Assembly: GCA_010909165.1 (NCBI GenBank)
Contig: MU008161.1
Span: 1,178,001 to 1,242,000, forward strand
Length of the DNA: 64,000 nucleotides
DNA from: Anthoceros angustus
Taxonomy: Eukaryota; Streptophyta; Anthocerotopsida; Anthocerotales; Anthocerotaceae
Direction: 5' to 3'
The translations under genes and the position numbers were made by a program. Under the pieces are notes generated by a model. The model was not told where the DNA came from and made no database searches. It saw nothing but the letters and a program-made list of their open reading frames with translations. Positions 34,567 through 45,320 of the stretch are shown here, piece by piece (the stretch's first letter is position 1; each line of letters begins with the position of its first letter).

Positions 34567-35099
34567 GGCTCGTTTTTGCCTGCAAATGCCAGAACGAGAT
34601 ACATGTGTGCTGAAGCAGAATTTCACAAGCAATATGTCACCATCCTTGTAAGCAAAGACCAAATGCAAGGCACACTCACGAGTCGACGATGGAGCGAGTT
34701 TGCGAGAGAAACCTACCGGAGCACGGCCAGATTGAAAATGAATAGGCTCCCGAATCATAGAATCATACAGAACAAGCAGCGAATAGGCTCGCAGCTCCAA
34801 TCGAGCCTGCTAGGCTCTCACTTCTTCCTCTGCACCGGCACCCAGGCCAGATCATGTGCGGAGGCTCACAAAGATCGGCAGCTGAGCCAGGATGTAGATA
34901 TATGATACCGTGGAACATCCTACGGTTTAGCAGGTGGTCTAGATTTCAAAGCTGGGCCGAAAAAGGAACCGGGCTAAAGACTATCACCTAATTACAGTAT
35001 ACCATATTAATATTAATATTTATTGGAGTCATGAACAGGCAATGTAAATGTTGTCAGTCTCACGCCCTTTGGAGGTCCCTCCACAGACCACCGCTACAA
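34567..35099. promoter_or_regulatory. Intergenic region, GT61 promoter side
   Basis: The region upstream of the GT61 start (minus strand) and left of the NSA2-like pseudogene. It becomes AT-rich around 34,980-35,030 (ATATTAATATTAATATTTAT). No further gene is seen, and no specific control element can be named. Confidence 0.35.
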
Positions 35100-36000
35100 T
35101 GGGAAGGTCCCCACCTGTCAGAATGTTTGGTTTGCGTGATCACATGTTTGTTGGGAGCGGAATGCAGGCGCTGGGTATCAGAGGTGGTTCGTTTTCGAGG
35201 AAGCGCTACCAGGAGAAGGCTACCATGAAGAAAACGTACGTCCAGTTCTGCAGTACCCTAATTATTTCGCGTTCTGTCTGGAAATTCGAGTTGCCACCGC
35301 TTGCAGACGATAAGGTCCAGGGAGGTCCAGTTCCTGCTTATCTTCTGGACCGTCAGCACACTACACGAGCTAAGGTGTGTGTGCTTAGTTTTCTTCACCT
35401 TTAAGCTGGGAGCTAGTGCGGAGGGTTCCAATTTGTCTCTCATCTCTGCAGGTTCTTAAAAACACAATCAAGCAGGAGCAGAAAGACATGGCTGGGAAGT
35501 GGGATATTCCTCTTCCTAAGCCATGTTCACCACAGGTATCAAATGGTGTGTAACACAGACTCGGTGTGTCACACAATATAGCTGGGACATAGTATAAGGA
35601 GCATAATGGAGTATTGTGTTTTCCTCGAGCGCCTGACTCCATGCTGGTGCGGCCTATCTCTGAAGATGAGATGAGATTTTTTCTGCCTTGGCAAAAGGGA
35701 AAATTAGTCCGTTTATCCTGTGTGAAAGATGTAGACTCGTAGAGTGTGCTGGTACCGGATTCGCATTTTCTTGTGTCATGTGCTGATCTGTGGTGATGTT
35801 GTGTCCATCCAGTGAAACAGTGGAGGCGTTTGGTGTCGAAGGTGACAGTCGCAAGGAAGCCCCCAACGCACTAGCGCTGCATAAAACCTCTGTTTCACCA
35901 AAGCTCTTGTCACCACCCAGAGCTGAAATGTACTTTCAAGGTGAAGATTTACCATGTAATCCATGCTCTCCTCTCTTTTACTTTCCTGTCAAGGGTTGTG
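35100..36000 (+). pseudogene. NSA2-like ribosome biogenesis protein, unprocessed pseudogene
   Basis: Pieces of the eS8-like 60S biogenesis factor NSA2 appear in order. ALGIRGGSFSRKRYQEKATM and KKT (about 35,168-35,235) match the family's ALGIKGKMFAKKRY region. PVPAYLLDRQHTTRAK (about 35,328-35,372) follows, then after an intron-like gap VLKNTIKQEQKDMAGKWDIP (about 35,454-35,513). RPISEDEM comes near 35,651. KQWRRLVSKVTVARKPPTH then a TAG stop lie near 35,815-35,874, and HHPELKCTF near 35,915-35,941. Splice-like GT and AG bases remain, so this came from DNA rather than mRNA. The first junction no longer keeps frame, a stop interrupts the centre, residues are lost around the RKPP segment, and the C-terminal beta domain is missing. 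In plants NSA2 acts in the nucleolus on the pre-60S particle; this copy should be inactive. Confidence 0.85.
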
Positions 36001-36195
36001 TAAGCTGCTCTAGTCCATCTGCAGTTCTTGTTTTGTCTCTAGCCAACCATGACAGTTCGGTGGCCCGAAGGCATTTGGCTGCAGTCATCGGGTTGCTCTG
36101 GAGTCGACTTCTTGATGGCGGGAGTGTTTTTCCTCATGGTGCCATCTGTCTTTGTTTCACACACACTCATGTTTTCGCCTGGGTGCCTTTGGGGT

Positions 36196-37541
36196 CATGC
36201 AGTAAAGCCGCAGCCAAGGAGCAGGAGACGATTGATGCAATATTCCGCCTGTATGCTGAAAAGAGTGACTAAACTTGCATGGGGTGAGATCAAGAAGACA
36301 ATAGTGCCCGTGGTAAATGGTGTCCTTTATATGGAAACTGTGGATACTGTTATCTCATGTTGTTTGGCGGGTTCTTATTCTTTAGCAGACCCGAAGGGAT
36401 AGAGGCACTCTGTGAGGACCTTGGTGTTTCACCAACAGATGTTCGGATAAGCCTGGTAGCTTGGTAAGAACCTGAACAAGCCATGTGGCTTCACGTGGCA
36501 TGTGTTCTGTTTTGATTTGGAGCCTGACCCTAGTTGGGACGTGACAGAAAACTGCAGGCAGTAACTTCACCTTGGTGAGTATAGTGGTAGGTTTTGGTGA
36601 GGATACCAGCTTGTGCAAGGGCCACGTGGGCTGAGTAGCATCAAATTGCCCCAGGATGAATGGCATCGTGGCTTGAGAGCAATGTGAGTAGACTCTATGG
36701 GAAAATTGAAGAAGGCTCTTCGAGCATTACAGTAGGAGGTTAGAGCTGGATCTACCTCATGCAGTCCATGCCATACTTGAGGGAACTCTCTTCTGAAGGA
36801 CCTGGGCAGAGCTGATCACCTTGTTGCTCCTGATCTGGAAGTGGTGGGCTAATTTTAACTTGCTTGACGTGCAGGTGTCAGACCCGATGATGTTCAAGGA
36901 CTTCTACACTTTTGCATTCCAATACAGCCTGACAGGTGGCCGCTGTCACATGCCGTCTGTTCTTGTTTGCAAGCTGTTTCTCTGATTGTCTGGCTGGTCC
37001 GTTTCTGATTCACCGGACTATCTGGAGACTCATCTCTATCTTTTCTTTCCCGTGACGCTACATAATCCCTACAGAGCCTCTATGAAAGACGCTCGACTTG
37101 GAGACTGCCTGCTAAATGCTTGAGCTGGTTATGAGCGATCGTCAACACTTGGCCTCTTTTGTCCAGTTTCTCACGGTGACTATGACTCCTCATAACGCAG
37201 CGTTGTTTGATCTTGCTTACACACGATTCACTGACTTTTGCTTGTCAGTAGTACTTGCTCTTCACACCCAACATGTGTAGAGCAACCAACCGAATACAAG
37301 GCCTTCAAATTGGTCAAGTGAACGGTTTTTTTTTCCACTCTGTGAGCAGGTGAGTGCTTTTGGCGTGTGTGTCTTCACCTTACCGTGCGCACTATCCTCT
37401 CCTCTCCACTCATCAACTGTCTTCACCTGTCCCTGTGCTCCATTTTGCAGATAAGACCTGAGCTTGGAAACTACGATGCAGGTCGGGATTGGCCGTTGCT
37501 GTTGGACAACTTCGTAGGCCCCAGGGCTAGAAGGGCATAAC
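36196..37541 (+). pseudogene. DCN1-like (cullin neddylation) protein, unprocessed pseudogene
   Basis: Segments of a DCN1/DCUN1 protein, which stimulates NEDD8 transfer to cullins, occur in order with intron-like gaps. KEQETIDAIFRLYAEKSD lies near 36,217-36,270 and PEGIEALCEDLGVSPTDVRI near 36,391-36,450. QDEWHRGLRAM then TGA lies near 36,652-36,687, and MGKLKKALRALQ then TAG near 36,698-36,737. FKDFYTFAFQYSLT is near 36,894-36,935. KTLDLETAC, a TAA stop, then MLELVMSDRQHLASFVQFLT lie near 37,089-37,175. NYDAGRDWPLLLDNFV is near 37,470-37,525. At least three in-frame stops replace family residues (for example the position after RGLRA), and the segment around YKAFKL is frameshifted. Intron remnants show a DNA-level duplicate. 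It is inactive unless heavily respliced. Confidence 0.85.
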
Positions 37542-38140
37542 GGAAGGTAAGCGAGTGCTACGTAGTCTCTTAGTGCGAGACGAATATAGATAGAATAAAG
37601 ATATGAAAAACGCAGCGTTGGGGCAGTCTTGGTAGGTACACAATTTATACGTAGTCAAATGGATGTGCAGTTTCTGAAACGTAAGGAGTTGGGGGATTTA
37701 CAGTGCTTGCTTCGCTAGCGCCCTGTATGTGTGTCCGATCGAGAGTTGTGTATTCTGTAAGGGTGACATAGCGGGGCATCCGTGCATGGGGTATCGTCAC
37801 ATACGAGCTCCAGTAGTGCCCGTTTTTAGTTTTTAGCTGTTAGTTGTTAGTTTGGGGTCTGAAGTTCTTTCTCTCTCAATTTTTTTTTAAGTTTTTAAGT
37901 TTTAGTTGTTAGTTATTAGTTTGGGGTCTCAAGTGTTCCATCTTCACATATCTTTTAGACGCCCTTTATCCCTGCTCGTGTTCAGGTGCTCTTTTTCCCT
38001 GCGAAATGCATATTTTAAGTTGCGCAGGATTGGCTTTATATTTGCGGCCTTTTTGTGTAGAGATTAGAGGGGCGTTGGATTGGCTTTATAATTGCGGCCC
38101 TTTTGTGTAAAGATTGGAGGGGCGCCTTCATATTGCACTA
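37542..38140. repeat. Short tandem repeats downstream of DCN1-like pseudogene
   Basis: GTTAGTTTGGGGTCT and TTATTAGTTTGGGGTCT recur around 37,838 and 37,914. A 51-base unit starting GGATTGGCTTTATA occurs twice at 38,028-38,127, each ending GGAGGGGCG or GAGGGGCGT. No gene is seen. Confidence 0.75.
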
Positions 38141-38400
38141 AATGTTATCATTTCTTTCTTCGAGAAAAAGAATGATTATGTATCTTGTTCTTCAACTTCG
38201 GCAGCTGGTATGTATCTTGTTCTTCAACTTCTGCAGCTGGAAAATCGATCACATCCATGATTATGTATCTTGTCCTTCAAGTTCGGCAACTAACTGGAAG
38301 ATCGGTCACATCCTCATTCACGTAATCAATATGAGGTATTACTTCATCCATAGTCTCCTCCCAATTTGAAGATGGCCTATTAAGGCATGAGCTCGGGAGC
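38141..38400 (-). repeat. Partial copy of the 40.0-kb element tail, with inner repeats
   Basis: The minus strand reads MDEV, then DYVNEDVTDLPV, followed by repeated PAAEVEEQDT-like units. These come from about three copies of a 31-35-base repeat (TATGTATCTTGTTCTTCAAC). It is collinear with the tail of the ORF at 39,997-40,215. This is a degenerate second copy whose last segment has been amplified. Confidence 0.75.
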
Positions 38401-39996
38401 GGGTTGCTATATCATGGATATTACACAGATTTTCGAATCTTAGAGATCATCGGAAGCGTAGTGTGACAAGGCGAAAGCGACATATCGAAAGAAAGACATG
38501 GCAAACGCACCAAGAAGGCAATTCTGTGAAGATGACAGTCAGTTGTGAGAGTCTCTCTTTGCAGGCTCGCGGAAGCAGCGTCTTGCTGCGGCTACATTCT
38601 GTATTCTTCAACCTATCAATTCGACATTATGTATCGAAGAAGGACACACTTTATGCCAGAATAGATGCGGAGCAGGATGTTGCCTTTGTTGCTTGTGAAT
38701 GTGTGAACTCTTATAATCAAAACTTGTGGATGCATGGCACGCATTGCTTGCATTTCAACAAGAACTTTTCAGCAGAATGTGATCATATTTTCCCTTCCTA
38801 GGCTTTTTGCTAGCAGAATTGTGTTGTGATGATGGTGTGCATTTAGGCATCTCAGGTGCAACGTTACATGCATGTTCCTAGCAAGACAATCGGTTCAGGC
38901 TGTTGTAGTAGATTACACAATGGCCTTTTGTTGAACATGAGATTAATGTAGCATGTATACTAAACTTGGTCTATACACGAATGCCGGCAGTAGCTAATTA
39001 TTGTATGACACATATTTTGTGCACTCTATTATTGTGAGCAATCATGCATAATCTGTTCTAAACATACCCCTTACCAATCGACTGTGACATTTTTGGTCCG
39101 AGACATGGCAACTACGTGTTTTGCTTACGCTCCACCGTGCAGTAGAGGAGGTCTGGACGGGTTAGTTTTAGGTGATCCGTTAGAAACAATGTGAAGGATA
39201 TGTCCCATGTTGGTGGATTTTTCTTTCAATTTGTGGAGAAACTTCCTGCTTTTGGATAATTGATGTGATCTTGTGCAACCGTTCAATAAGAACTAATTCT
39301 ACATCCTAGCTTTAGGTGGTACAAGCAAGGCTAACATACAATTTTTAATGTACTTTTAATAGTCATAGTAATAAATACAAGAACAATTGTATTAAACTCT
39401 ACTTGGACGGAATTTCCATCATGGCTTAATGGTGTGGCTGGTGTCTAATATGCATCTATGTTATTGTATGTTCGTCGGAATAGTTCTTGTTAAACTTATG
39501 ATTTTGAATTTATAAAGTATGTTTTAACTCATGATAGCAATAAAACTTCACAAACGAGTTCTTAATTTTTGTACTACCTCATCAGCTATCTATGTACATT
39601 CTCAATTAAAAATTCAGGATCATATAATTCTAGTAGTAAAGTATTAATGAACTATATGAACCAGATTGCCTCCAATCTCTTGGAGTCTCAAAAGTAAACT
39701 CATTCACTGATATTGTTTGGAAAAAACTGCTAAGACAAATTAGTGCGAACAACCTTTTCACGATTTGCCAAGCTAACCAACTAGGCCCACATTAATAATC
39801 TAAATGGTCATAACTTACCAATCCTATAAATTAGAGCCTAAATTGATGATTCAAACAGGTTGATGTTAAAAATTAACTATCTAGTAATTATTTGCTAGTT
39901 ATTACTAGTGCGTGAGATTTTACAAGATAAATATTATTAAATCTTTCTTTGAAAAAAAAAAGATTCTAGGTAATCGAGAAAAAACCACACTGATGG
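38401..39996. other. AT-rich stretch, no gene assigned
   Basis: An ORF at 38,463-38,801 has no recognisable domain. The rest is AT-rich with no clear coding frame. It lies between the two copies of an element tail (38.2 and 40.0 kb) and may be the body of a decayed transposon. Confidence 0.35.
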
Positions 39997-40620
39997 TCAA
40001 TCAACTATAGAACTTTTAAAAGAATGATTATATTGCTCTTCAAGTTCAGCAATTGGAATATCGGTCACATCCTCATTCACGTAATCTGTGTCAGGTGTTA
40101 CTTCATCCATAACCTCTTCCAAATTTGGAAGTTCCGGCATAACTTTACGAAACCATTCTTCTTCAGGAATTGAAGGTTGTGCAAGAAATTTTTGCACTTG
40201 ATCTAGCCATACCAATTCTGAATTAGATAATAAGTGATGTTTATCATGTCTTGACTTTACTTGTCCTATAAAAGAAAAACATATTTAGCATATAAATCAA
40301 TTAAAAATTAGATAAATGATAAAAATAGGCAAAATCACTTGTCAACATCAATATGTAAAACCAATAACTCACCATTTAAAAATATATTGAAAAAAAGGTA
40401 TAATATTAATATAACTAAAAAAACTTTAATAACACGGCCCCATAAGCCCGAAGACATTCTACTCATCCACAATGACCATGCTCGAAACCTCTTATTTTGG
40501 TGGCTATGAGTTTCCGACTCATGACTCGGTAATTCCAATTTTGAGCAATCCTTGAAAGCTGGTATGGATGATAAGACCTCCAACACTCTCATCATGATTC
40601 AAAATTATAGAGCAACTCAT
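39997..40620 (-). pseudogene. Fragments of an unidentified transposon protein
   Basis: The minus ORF 40,215-39,997 encodes LVWLDQVQKFLAQPSIPEEE then an acidic tail, VNEDVTDIPIAELEEQ. A second minus ORF (40,595-40,335) contains SHESETHSHQNKRFRAWSLW then a hydrophobic, AT-driven end. The tail is repeated at 38.2 kb, so it belongs to a mobile or duplicated element. A hAT-like transposase C-terminus is one possibility, but no catalytic or dimerisation motif is visible. Confidence 0.4.
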
Positions 40621-41848
40621 AAGCTGGAAGCACAAAATCACACTTTGTTATCGCAAAAGAAAATGAAAACACACTCGAAAAGTGTTTGTTGAAGAAAATA
40701 TGTGACACACACAGCTTGAAATGATTTGGGGGAAAGGATATCAAATTTATAGCATAGACTTCAAAACTATTTTCAGTAATATATTTGGTATAGCAAATAC
40801 TAAATCCATATGATAAGTTTCTTAATTTAGTAGATTAGTTTAGTGATCCATTTTTTTTCCATCCATGCTACCTTATTTGGAGTTGGATGTGGTTGGTAAT
40901 GCTTTATGTTCGTTCCATATAGCTTTTGATTGGAGTTTGCACTCTATTTTGCATCCACCATTTTGCTTGCTTTTGATTGGAGTTTGCACTCTATTTTGCA
41001 TCCACCATTTTGCTTGCGAGTGGGCAGCTCAAGCTCGCTTCCCATTTGCCTGTGGAAATACTTGTCCATATGAGAGTTATGTATTGTCTCGGACTTTTCT
41101 ATGTTTTATCTAGCAACCCGCTTTATGTTAGTGGAGTGGTGGCTGGTGAGATGGGCTTTTTTTCTTTCATATGTGGTGAAAGTGGATGGCAGCAGTGGTG
41201 GTGAGAGTTATGTATGTGGTGGTGAGAGTTAAGTATGGTCTTAAATTTCTTTTTGTCTTGTATGTTTAACAATGCCTTAACGTACTTCTCGCCCCGGAGT
41301 TTTGAAGAGTGCGCATTGGAGGGCTGTGAGTTTTCCTTATGGCCGTAGTTCTTCTCCTTGGGCTCTGCATTGCTGCATTGCTTCATTGCCCCTGGGTTCA
41401 CAAGTTCAAAGGATTTAGTTTTGGGGGTAACTTTTTTGAGGGCCTTGTGGAGGTTTTGAAGTTCATGGTATGCATACCTGTCAACCGCTGTGGGCCACGC
41501 GAAATTGAAAAGGAGGCCCCTGGATAATAGGTTAGAGGCCAAGCTCACCAGCGGTCGACAAATGGGCACTCGAAGCGTAGAAGGCGGGCGTACAAATATT
41601 CATGGTCTCGATGATTGGGGGTCCAGTCCAGATCCCTCCCCGCTGCCCGCTGCCGGAAGTGTGTTCTGCTCCGGTGGTCGTGAAATTCACGTTCCCTGCT
41701 GTTCTCCTGTCCCACAGCCATCCGGGCCGTGCGTCGTTGTGCGGCGTCCCGAGCTCGTCCTGCGAGCCAGCAAATGCGGGTGTGAAAACGCGCAGTCTCA
41801 GAGGAGGAGTCAGTGGGAGCAGCAGCAGCAGCAGCAGCAGGAAGTTGG
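40621..41848. other. Upstream region of the AVT gene
   Basis: It contains a perfect 47-base tandem repeat at about 40,925-41,018 (TTTTGATTGGAGTTTGCACT, twice), further short GTGGTGAGAGTTA repeats near 41,200, and a GC-rich leader from about 41,580. A minus-strand ORF at 41,123-41,569 has no recognisable domain and ends in His/Ser repeats. An (AGC)n tract at 41,818-41,840 lies in the probable 5' leader. Confidence 0.5.
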
Positions 41849-43237
41849 ATGGCGGGGCGCGGGCAGGATCTGGAGCAGCGGGATCGGGATGGGGATCGGG
41901 AGCCGCTGCTGGGGGGGAATTGGAGGAATGGGGATGGGGATGGGGATGGGGATGGGGATAGGGAGGTGGACGGGGCGGTGGAGCAGGAGGGAGGGAGCGG
42001 GGGGCTAGCGGGCGCCGTGTTCAATCTCTCCACCACCATTGTGGGCGCGGGGATCATGGCCCTGCCTGCCACGGTGCGCGTGCTGGGCCTCCCGCTCGGG
42101 GTGCTGCTCATGCTGTTCGTGGGCTTCGTGTCCGGGAGCGCGGTGGAGATGGTGGTGCGGTTCTCCAGCAAGCTGAACGCGGAGTCGTACGAGGACGTGG
42201 TGGGGGCGATCTGTGGCCGGGCGTGGCGGATCGTGACGCAGGTCTCCGTGGTGGTGTTCACCATGGGGATCCTCATCTGCTACCTGATCATCATCGCGGA
42301 CGTGCTGGCGGGGTCGAGGGAGCATTTGGGGCTGTTCGAGCAGTGGGTAGGGAGGGACGGGTGGTGGTGTTCCCGCCCGCTCGCAATCCTGCTCACCGTG
42401 CTGCTGGTGCTGCTGCCGCTGGCCGCGCTCCCGAGGCTGGACTCGTTGAAGTACTCCTCGGCCCTGTCCATCGCCCTGGCGCTGCTGTTCGTGGTGCTCG
42501 CCGTGGCTGTGACGCTGGTGAAGCTCGCCTGGGGCGAGACGCAGGCGCCCAGGATGCTGCCTGACCTCTCGTCGCCTGCGGCGTGGTACGAGCTCTGTGC
42601 CGTGGTGCCCATCATGAGCAACGCCTTCATCTGCCACTTCAACGTGCCCCCCATCTACCACGAGCAGCGGCACAAGAGCCGGCGGACCATGGTGAAGGTG
42701 GCCAGGCTGTCCCTCGCCTTCTGCACCGTCATGTATGTTGTTACGGCTGTTTCCTGCTACCTGCTGTTCGGGGAGGGGACCGCTGCGGACATCCTGTCCA
42801 ACTTCGATGCCGACCTCGACGTCCCATACAGCAGGGTGGTGAACTATGTGATCCGGGTGGGGTATGCGGTGCATGTCATGCTTGTCTTTCCTGTCATCTT
42901 TTTCTCACTGAGGCTTACCATCGACACTGCGCTCTTCCCCGGCTCCCGGCCTCTGGCTGATAGTGGAGGTCGGAAGGCTGGTCTGACGCTCCTGCTGCTT
43001 GGAATCATCTACGCCGGCTCCACGGTCTTCCCGGACATATGGGTTGCATTCAACTTCACAGGGGCCACCACGGGGATGTTCGTGGGGTTCATCCTCCCCG
43101 CCGTGCTTGCCATCAAGGGCAGGTCCAGTTCGGACCCCGGGGACAGGTTTCAGAGGAATTTGGCTTGGATCATGTTGCCCTTGGCTGTCTTCTCGGGCAC
43201 TGTTTCTGTGGTGACTGAGATCCTGAGCCTGATATGA
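41849..43237 (+). CDS. Vacuolar-type amino acid transporter, AAAP family (AVT6/SNAT-like)
   Basis: An intronless 462-residue carrier of the amino acid/auxin permease family, close to the plant AVT6 clade thought to export neutral or acidic amino acids from the vacuole. The cytosolic N-terminus (1-50) has an acidic Gly-Asp run encoded by GGGGAT repeats and the dileucine-like EPLL. Membrane segment 1 carries AVFNLSTTIVGAGIMALPAT (56-75), the family's substrate-site motif. Later hallmarks are VVPIMSNAFICHFNVPPIYH (about 264-283) and the VSCYLLFGEGTAADILSNF region. Eleven membrane segments are expected, ending in ILPLAVF-like and VVTEILSLI sequence. I start at the ATG at 41,849, because the longer frame begins with GTG inside an AGC repeat. 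No damage is seen. Vacuolar location is inferred from the family. Confidence 0.95.
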   Translation: MAGRGQDLEQRDRDGDREPLLGGNWRNGDGDGDGDGDREVDGAVEQEGGSGGLAGAVFNLSTTIVGAGIMALPATVRVLGLPLGVLLMLFVGFVSGSAVEMVVRFSSKLNAESYEDVVGAICGRAWRIVTQVSVVVFTMGILICYLIIIADVLAGSREHLGLFEQWVGRDGWWCSRPLAILLTVLLVLLPLAALPRLDSLKYSSALSIALALLFVVLAVAVTLVKLAWGETQAPRMLPDLSSPAAWYELCAVVPIMSNAFICHFNVPPIYHEQRHKSRRTMVKVARLSLAFCTVMYVVTAVSCYLLFGEGTAADILSNFDADLDVPYSRVVNYVIRVGYAVHVMLVFPVIFFSLRLTIDTALFPGSRPLADSGGRKAGLTLLLLGIIYAGSTVFPDIWVAFNFTGATTGMFVGFILPAVLAIKGRSSSDPGDRFQRNLAWIMLPLAVFSGTVSVVTEILSLI

Positions 43238-44589
43238 CGATGCAGCATGCAGGGTAAGGGCAGGGTTCCAAATTCTGCAGGGCGGAGGTTATTGGATCAG
43301 GGGCACATTGCAATTGCTTGTGCTTGTAGGAGGAGTTCCGTGATCCACCTCCTTGCCAGGGTACATATGGATGCAGCTGCTGCTAGGCCTTGTGATGATC
43401 GGAGGACACCATGTAGGTGCCTAGGAGCAGTCTTGAAGGCTTATTAAGTGGAGGTGTCGATCAGCTGGCCATGTACGACATGTTGTCTGTCAGGTGTCAG
43501 GAATCTACATGACAACTATAATATGTATTCCGTTAATGGATGCACTAGGCGGATGTAAGAGGGACAGAATCACTACGTGGTCTAAATTTCGGTTATGGAG
43601 GAATCTGAGACTACACAGAAAGGTATACAGTCCTCCCATAGTTCCTGTTCTAAGTACCATGGATTGAAGTGATCATTCACATTATGCAGTGAGTGGCAGG
43701 GGGAAGTTACGTCCTCCACGGTGTTCGGGATATGTATCGTAGCTGCGTCATATAGCAGGCCTGGGGTTGTCAATCAAGCATGGGGTCAATGCTTTCTTTG
43801 GCAGCAATGCTGTGTAGGCTCCTCTCCTTGAGCGCCTGCCCTTCCTAACAGAGTCTGGTTTGCTTCTTGTCGAGCGTCTGCTTTGCTTCTTCAATCTCTA
43901 TAATGGATGGCTGTGAGAGGCGGCCAAGAGCAAGAGCCGATGTTGCACAGGTAACATCACAGGCCCTGGTGTGCGGTGCGGTTCCTCTAGAGTTGCGGAG
44001 TCCTCAGATGATTTCCTACCAACCTTAGGACTTCGTGTGCACCGCTACCGAACCCTCGTTACCTGTTATTGACTGGTCACCTGATTGCCTTCCTCATAAA
44101 GCTCTTACGAAGTGAACCGTGCTCCTTCGCATGCTGTCGTGACACATCCGTTGGCAGATTCAGCAGCTGCGTCCTACCTGCACAAGGCAGCCTTGTGCAG
44201 ATGAGCACTATTCAGACAGTCTTCTTCCTGTATCTGCACAATGGTAAACCATGTTTGCCTCGGGACTCTTGAGTCCTGAGCCTTGTATGAAAAATAGAAT
44301 GCAAAAGCCATGGATTTCAAGAGAACATAGAGCTGAAGGGCTGGTCAGAGACGAATCTCTACCTTTGCTTTTGCCCCCATCAGACGAGGACTGGGATTCC
44401 ATTCCTTAACCGCTATTACATCTGTTTACAGTATGTGCCATTGGAGCAATTATGGAGCCACCAATGAGTGGTTCGTATTGGATGTGTTGTCGTGGATTAT
44501 CCAGCCCATTTTATTACTGTCTGTAGCCTTACTATTCGAATAACGATGAGAAGCAGCAGCCCACGTGTGGAACCTAACTTAGGTAAAAT
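43238..44589. other. Downstream of AVT gene, no gene seen
   Basis: The first few hundred bases are probably the AVT 3' untranslated region. The remainder shows no ORF with a domain, no repeat family and no RNA gene that I can recognise. Confidence 0.4.
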
Positions 44590-45131
44590 GGGAAATGTGG
44601 AGACTATAAAAAGAACGAGATGGGAAATTCCATCCATCCCGAGATGAAAAGGGACAACTCACGATGGGGCACCATGCCAGGCGGCGTGCCCCTGCACTAA
44701 TTTACCCTTTATCCCCCAACCATCCCAAAGATGTCATCTTCTGAGATAGGGAAGGACCTACTTACCATTGGTGCCGCCGATGCCGCATCTCCAGTATTGG
44801 TGATCGTCCTCAAGATGGCGTTGGCCAACGCCCTTCGCAGGGCGATGGAAATCCATTGCCTGAAACAAGCCACAAGCCACAACACTGGAAAGGGGGAGGC
44901 CAACCCCGCCTTTGTCGTTGTGGTAGGTACTTGCGCACCCCTTGATGAAACGAGAAAAAACCTTACCCAAGGCCCCATGAGTTTTAATGGCAACGGGGAT
45001 GAAAATGTGACCTTGCTGCATGGACCTGTACTTGTAAATTTTCTTAGTTGCGCTCCCTTCCCCGCCCAACCTGGAGTGTTGATGATGACATGGTAAAAAG
45101 CGGGTATTTTACCCCAGACTCCTTGGGCCAA
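44590..45131 (-). mobile_element. 5'-truncated non-LTR retrotransposon copy A
   Basis: On the minus strand this encodes the C-terminal 140 or so residues of the retrotransposon protein in two frames (INTPGWAGKG, then MQQGHIFIPVAIKTHGALGK). The end reads IALRRALANAILRT and a 3' tail finishes near TCGTTCTTTTTATAGTCTCC. The same product is encoded by copy B at 45.5-45.9 kb. Loss of the 5' part is typical of target-primed reverse transcription. Confidence 0.8.
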
Positions 45132-45320
45132 GAGATGTACAAAAACATGCCAGTGCGTACGTATGTATGTACATACCTATGTGGAAGCATTCTTAGCTAT
45201 CTCCTAAGAGTACGGCCTTGCAGCCACATGATCGCTATGAGGCTATTGAACTAATGTACTACACAATAAGGAGCCCAATAATTTACTACCTACACATTGG
45301 AGTATTCTATTCTAATAGAG
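45132..45320. other. Spacer between the two retrotransposon copies
   Basis: AT-rich sequence with TATGTATGTACATAC-type simple repeats. No feature is assigned. Confidence 0.4.

Noticed and set aside
41123-41569. 148-codon minus-strand ORF upstream of AVT
   Set aside because: No domain; its end is made of His/Ser-coding simple repeats.
42005-42874. 289-codon minus-strand ORF
   Set aside because: It lies wholly opposite the AVT coding sequence and is His/Arg/Gln-rich, a typical antisense shadow of a GC-rich gene.
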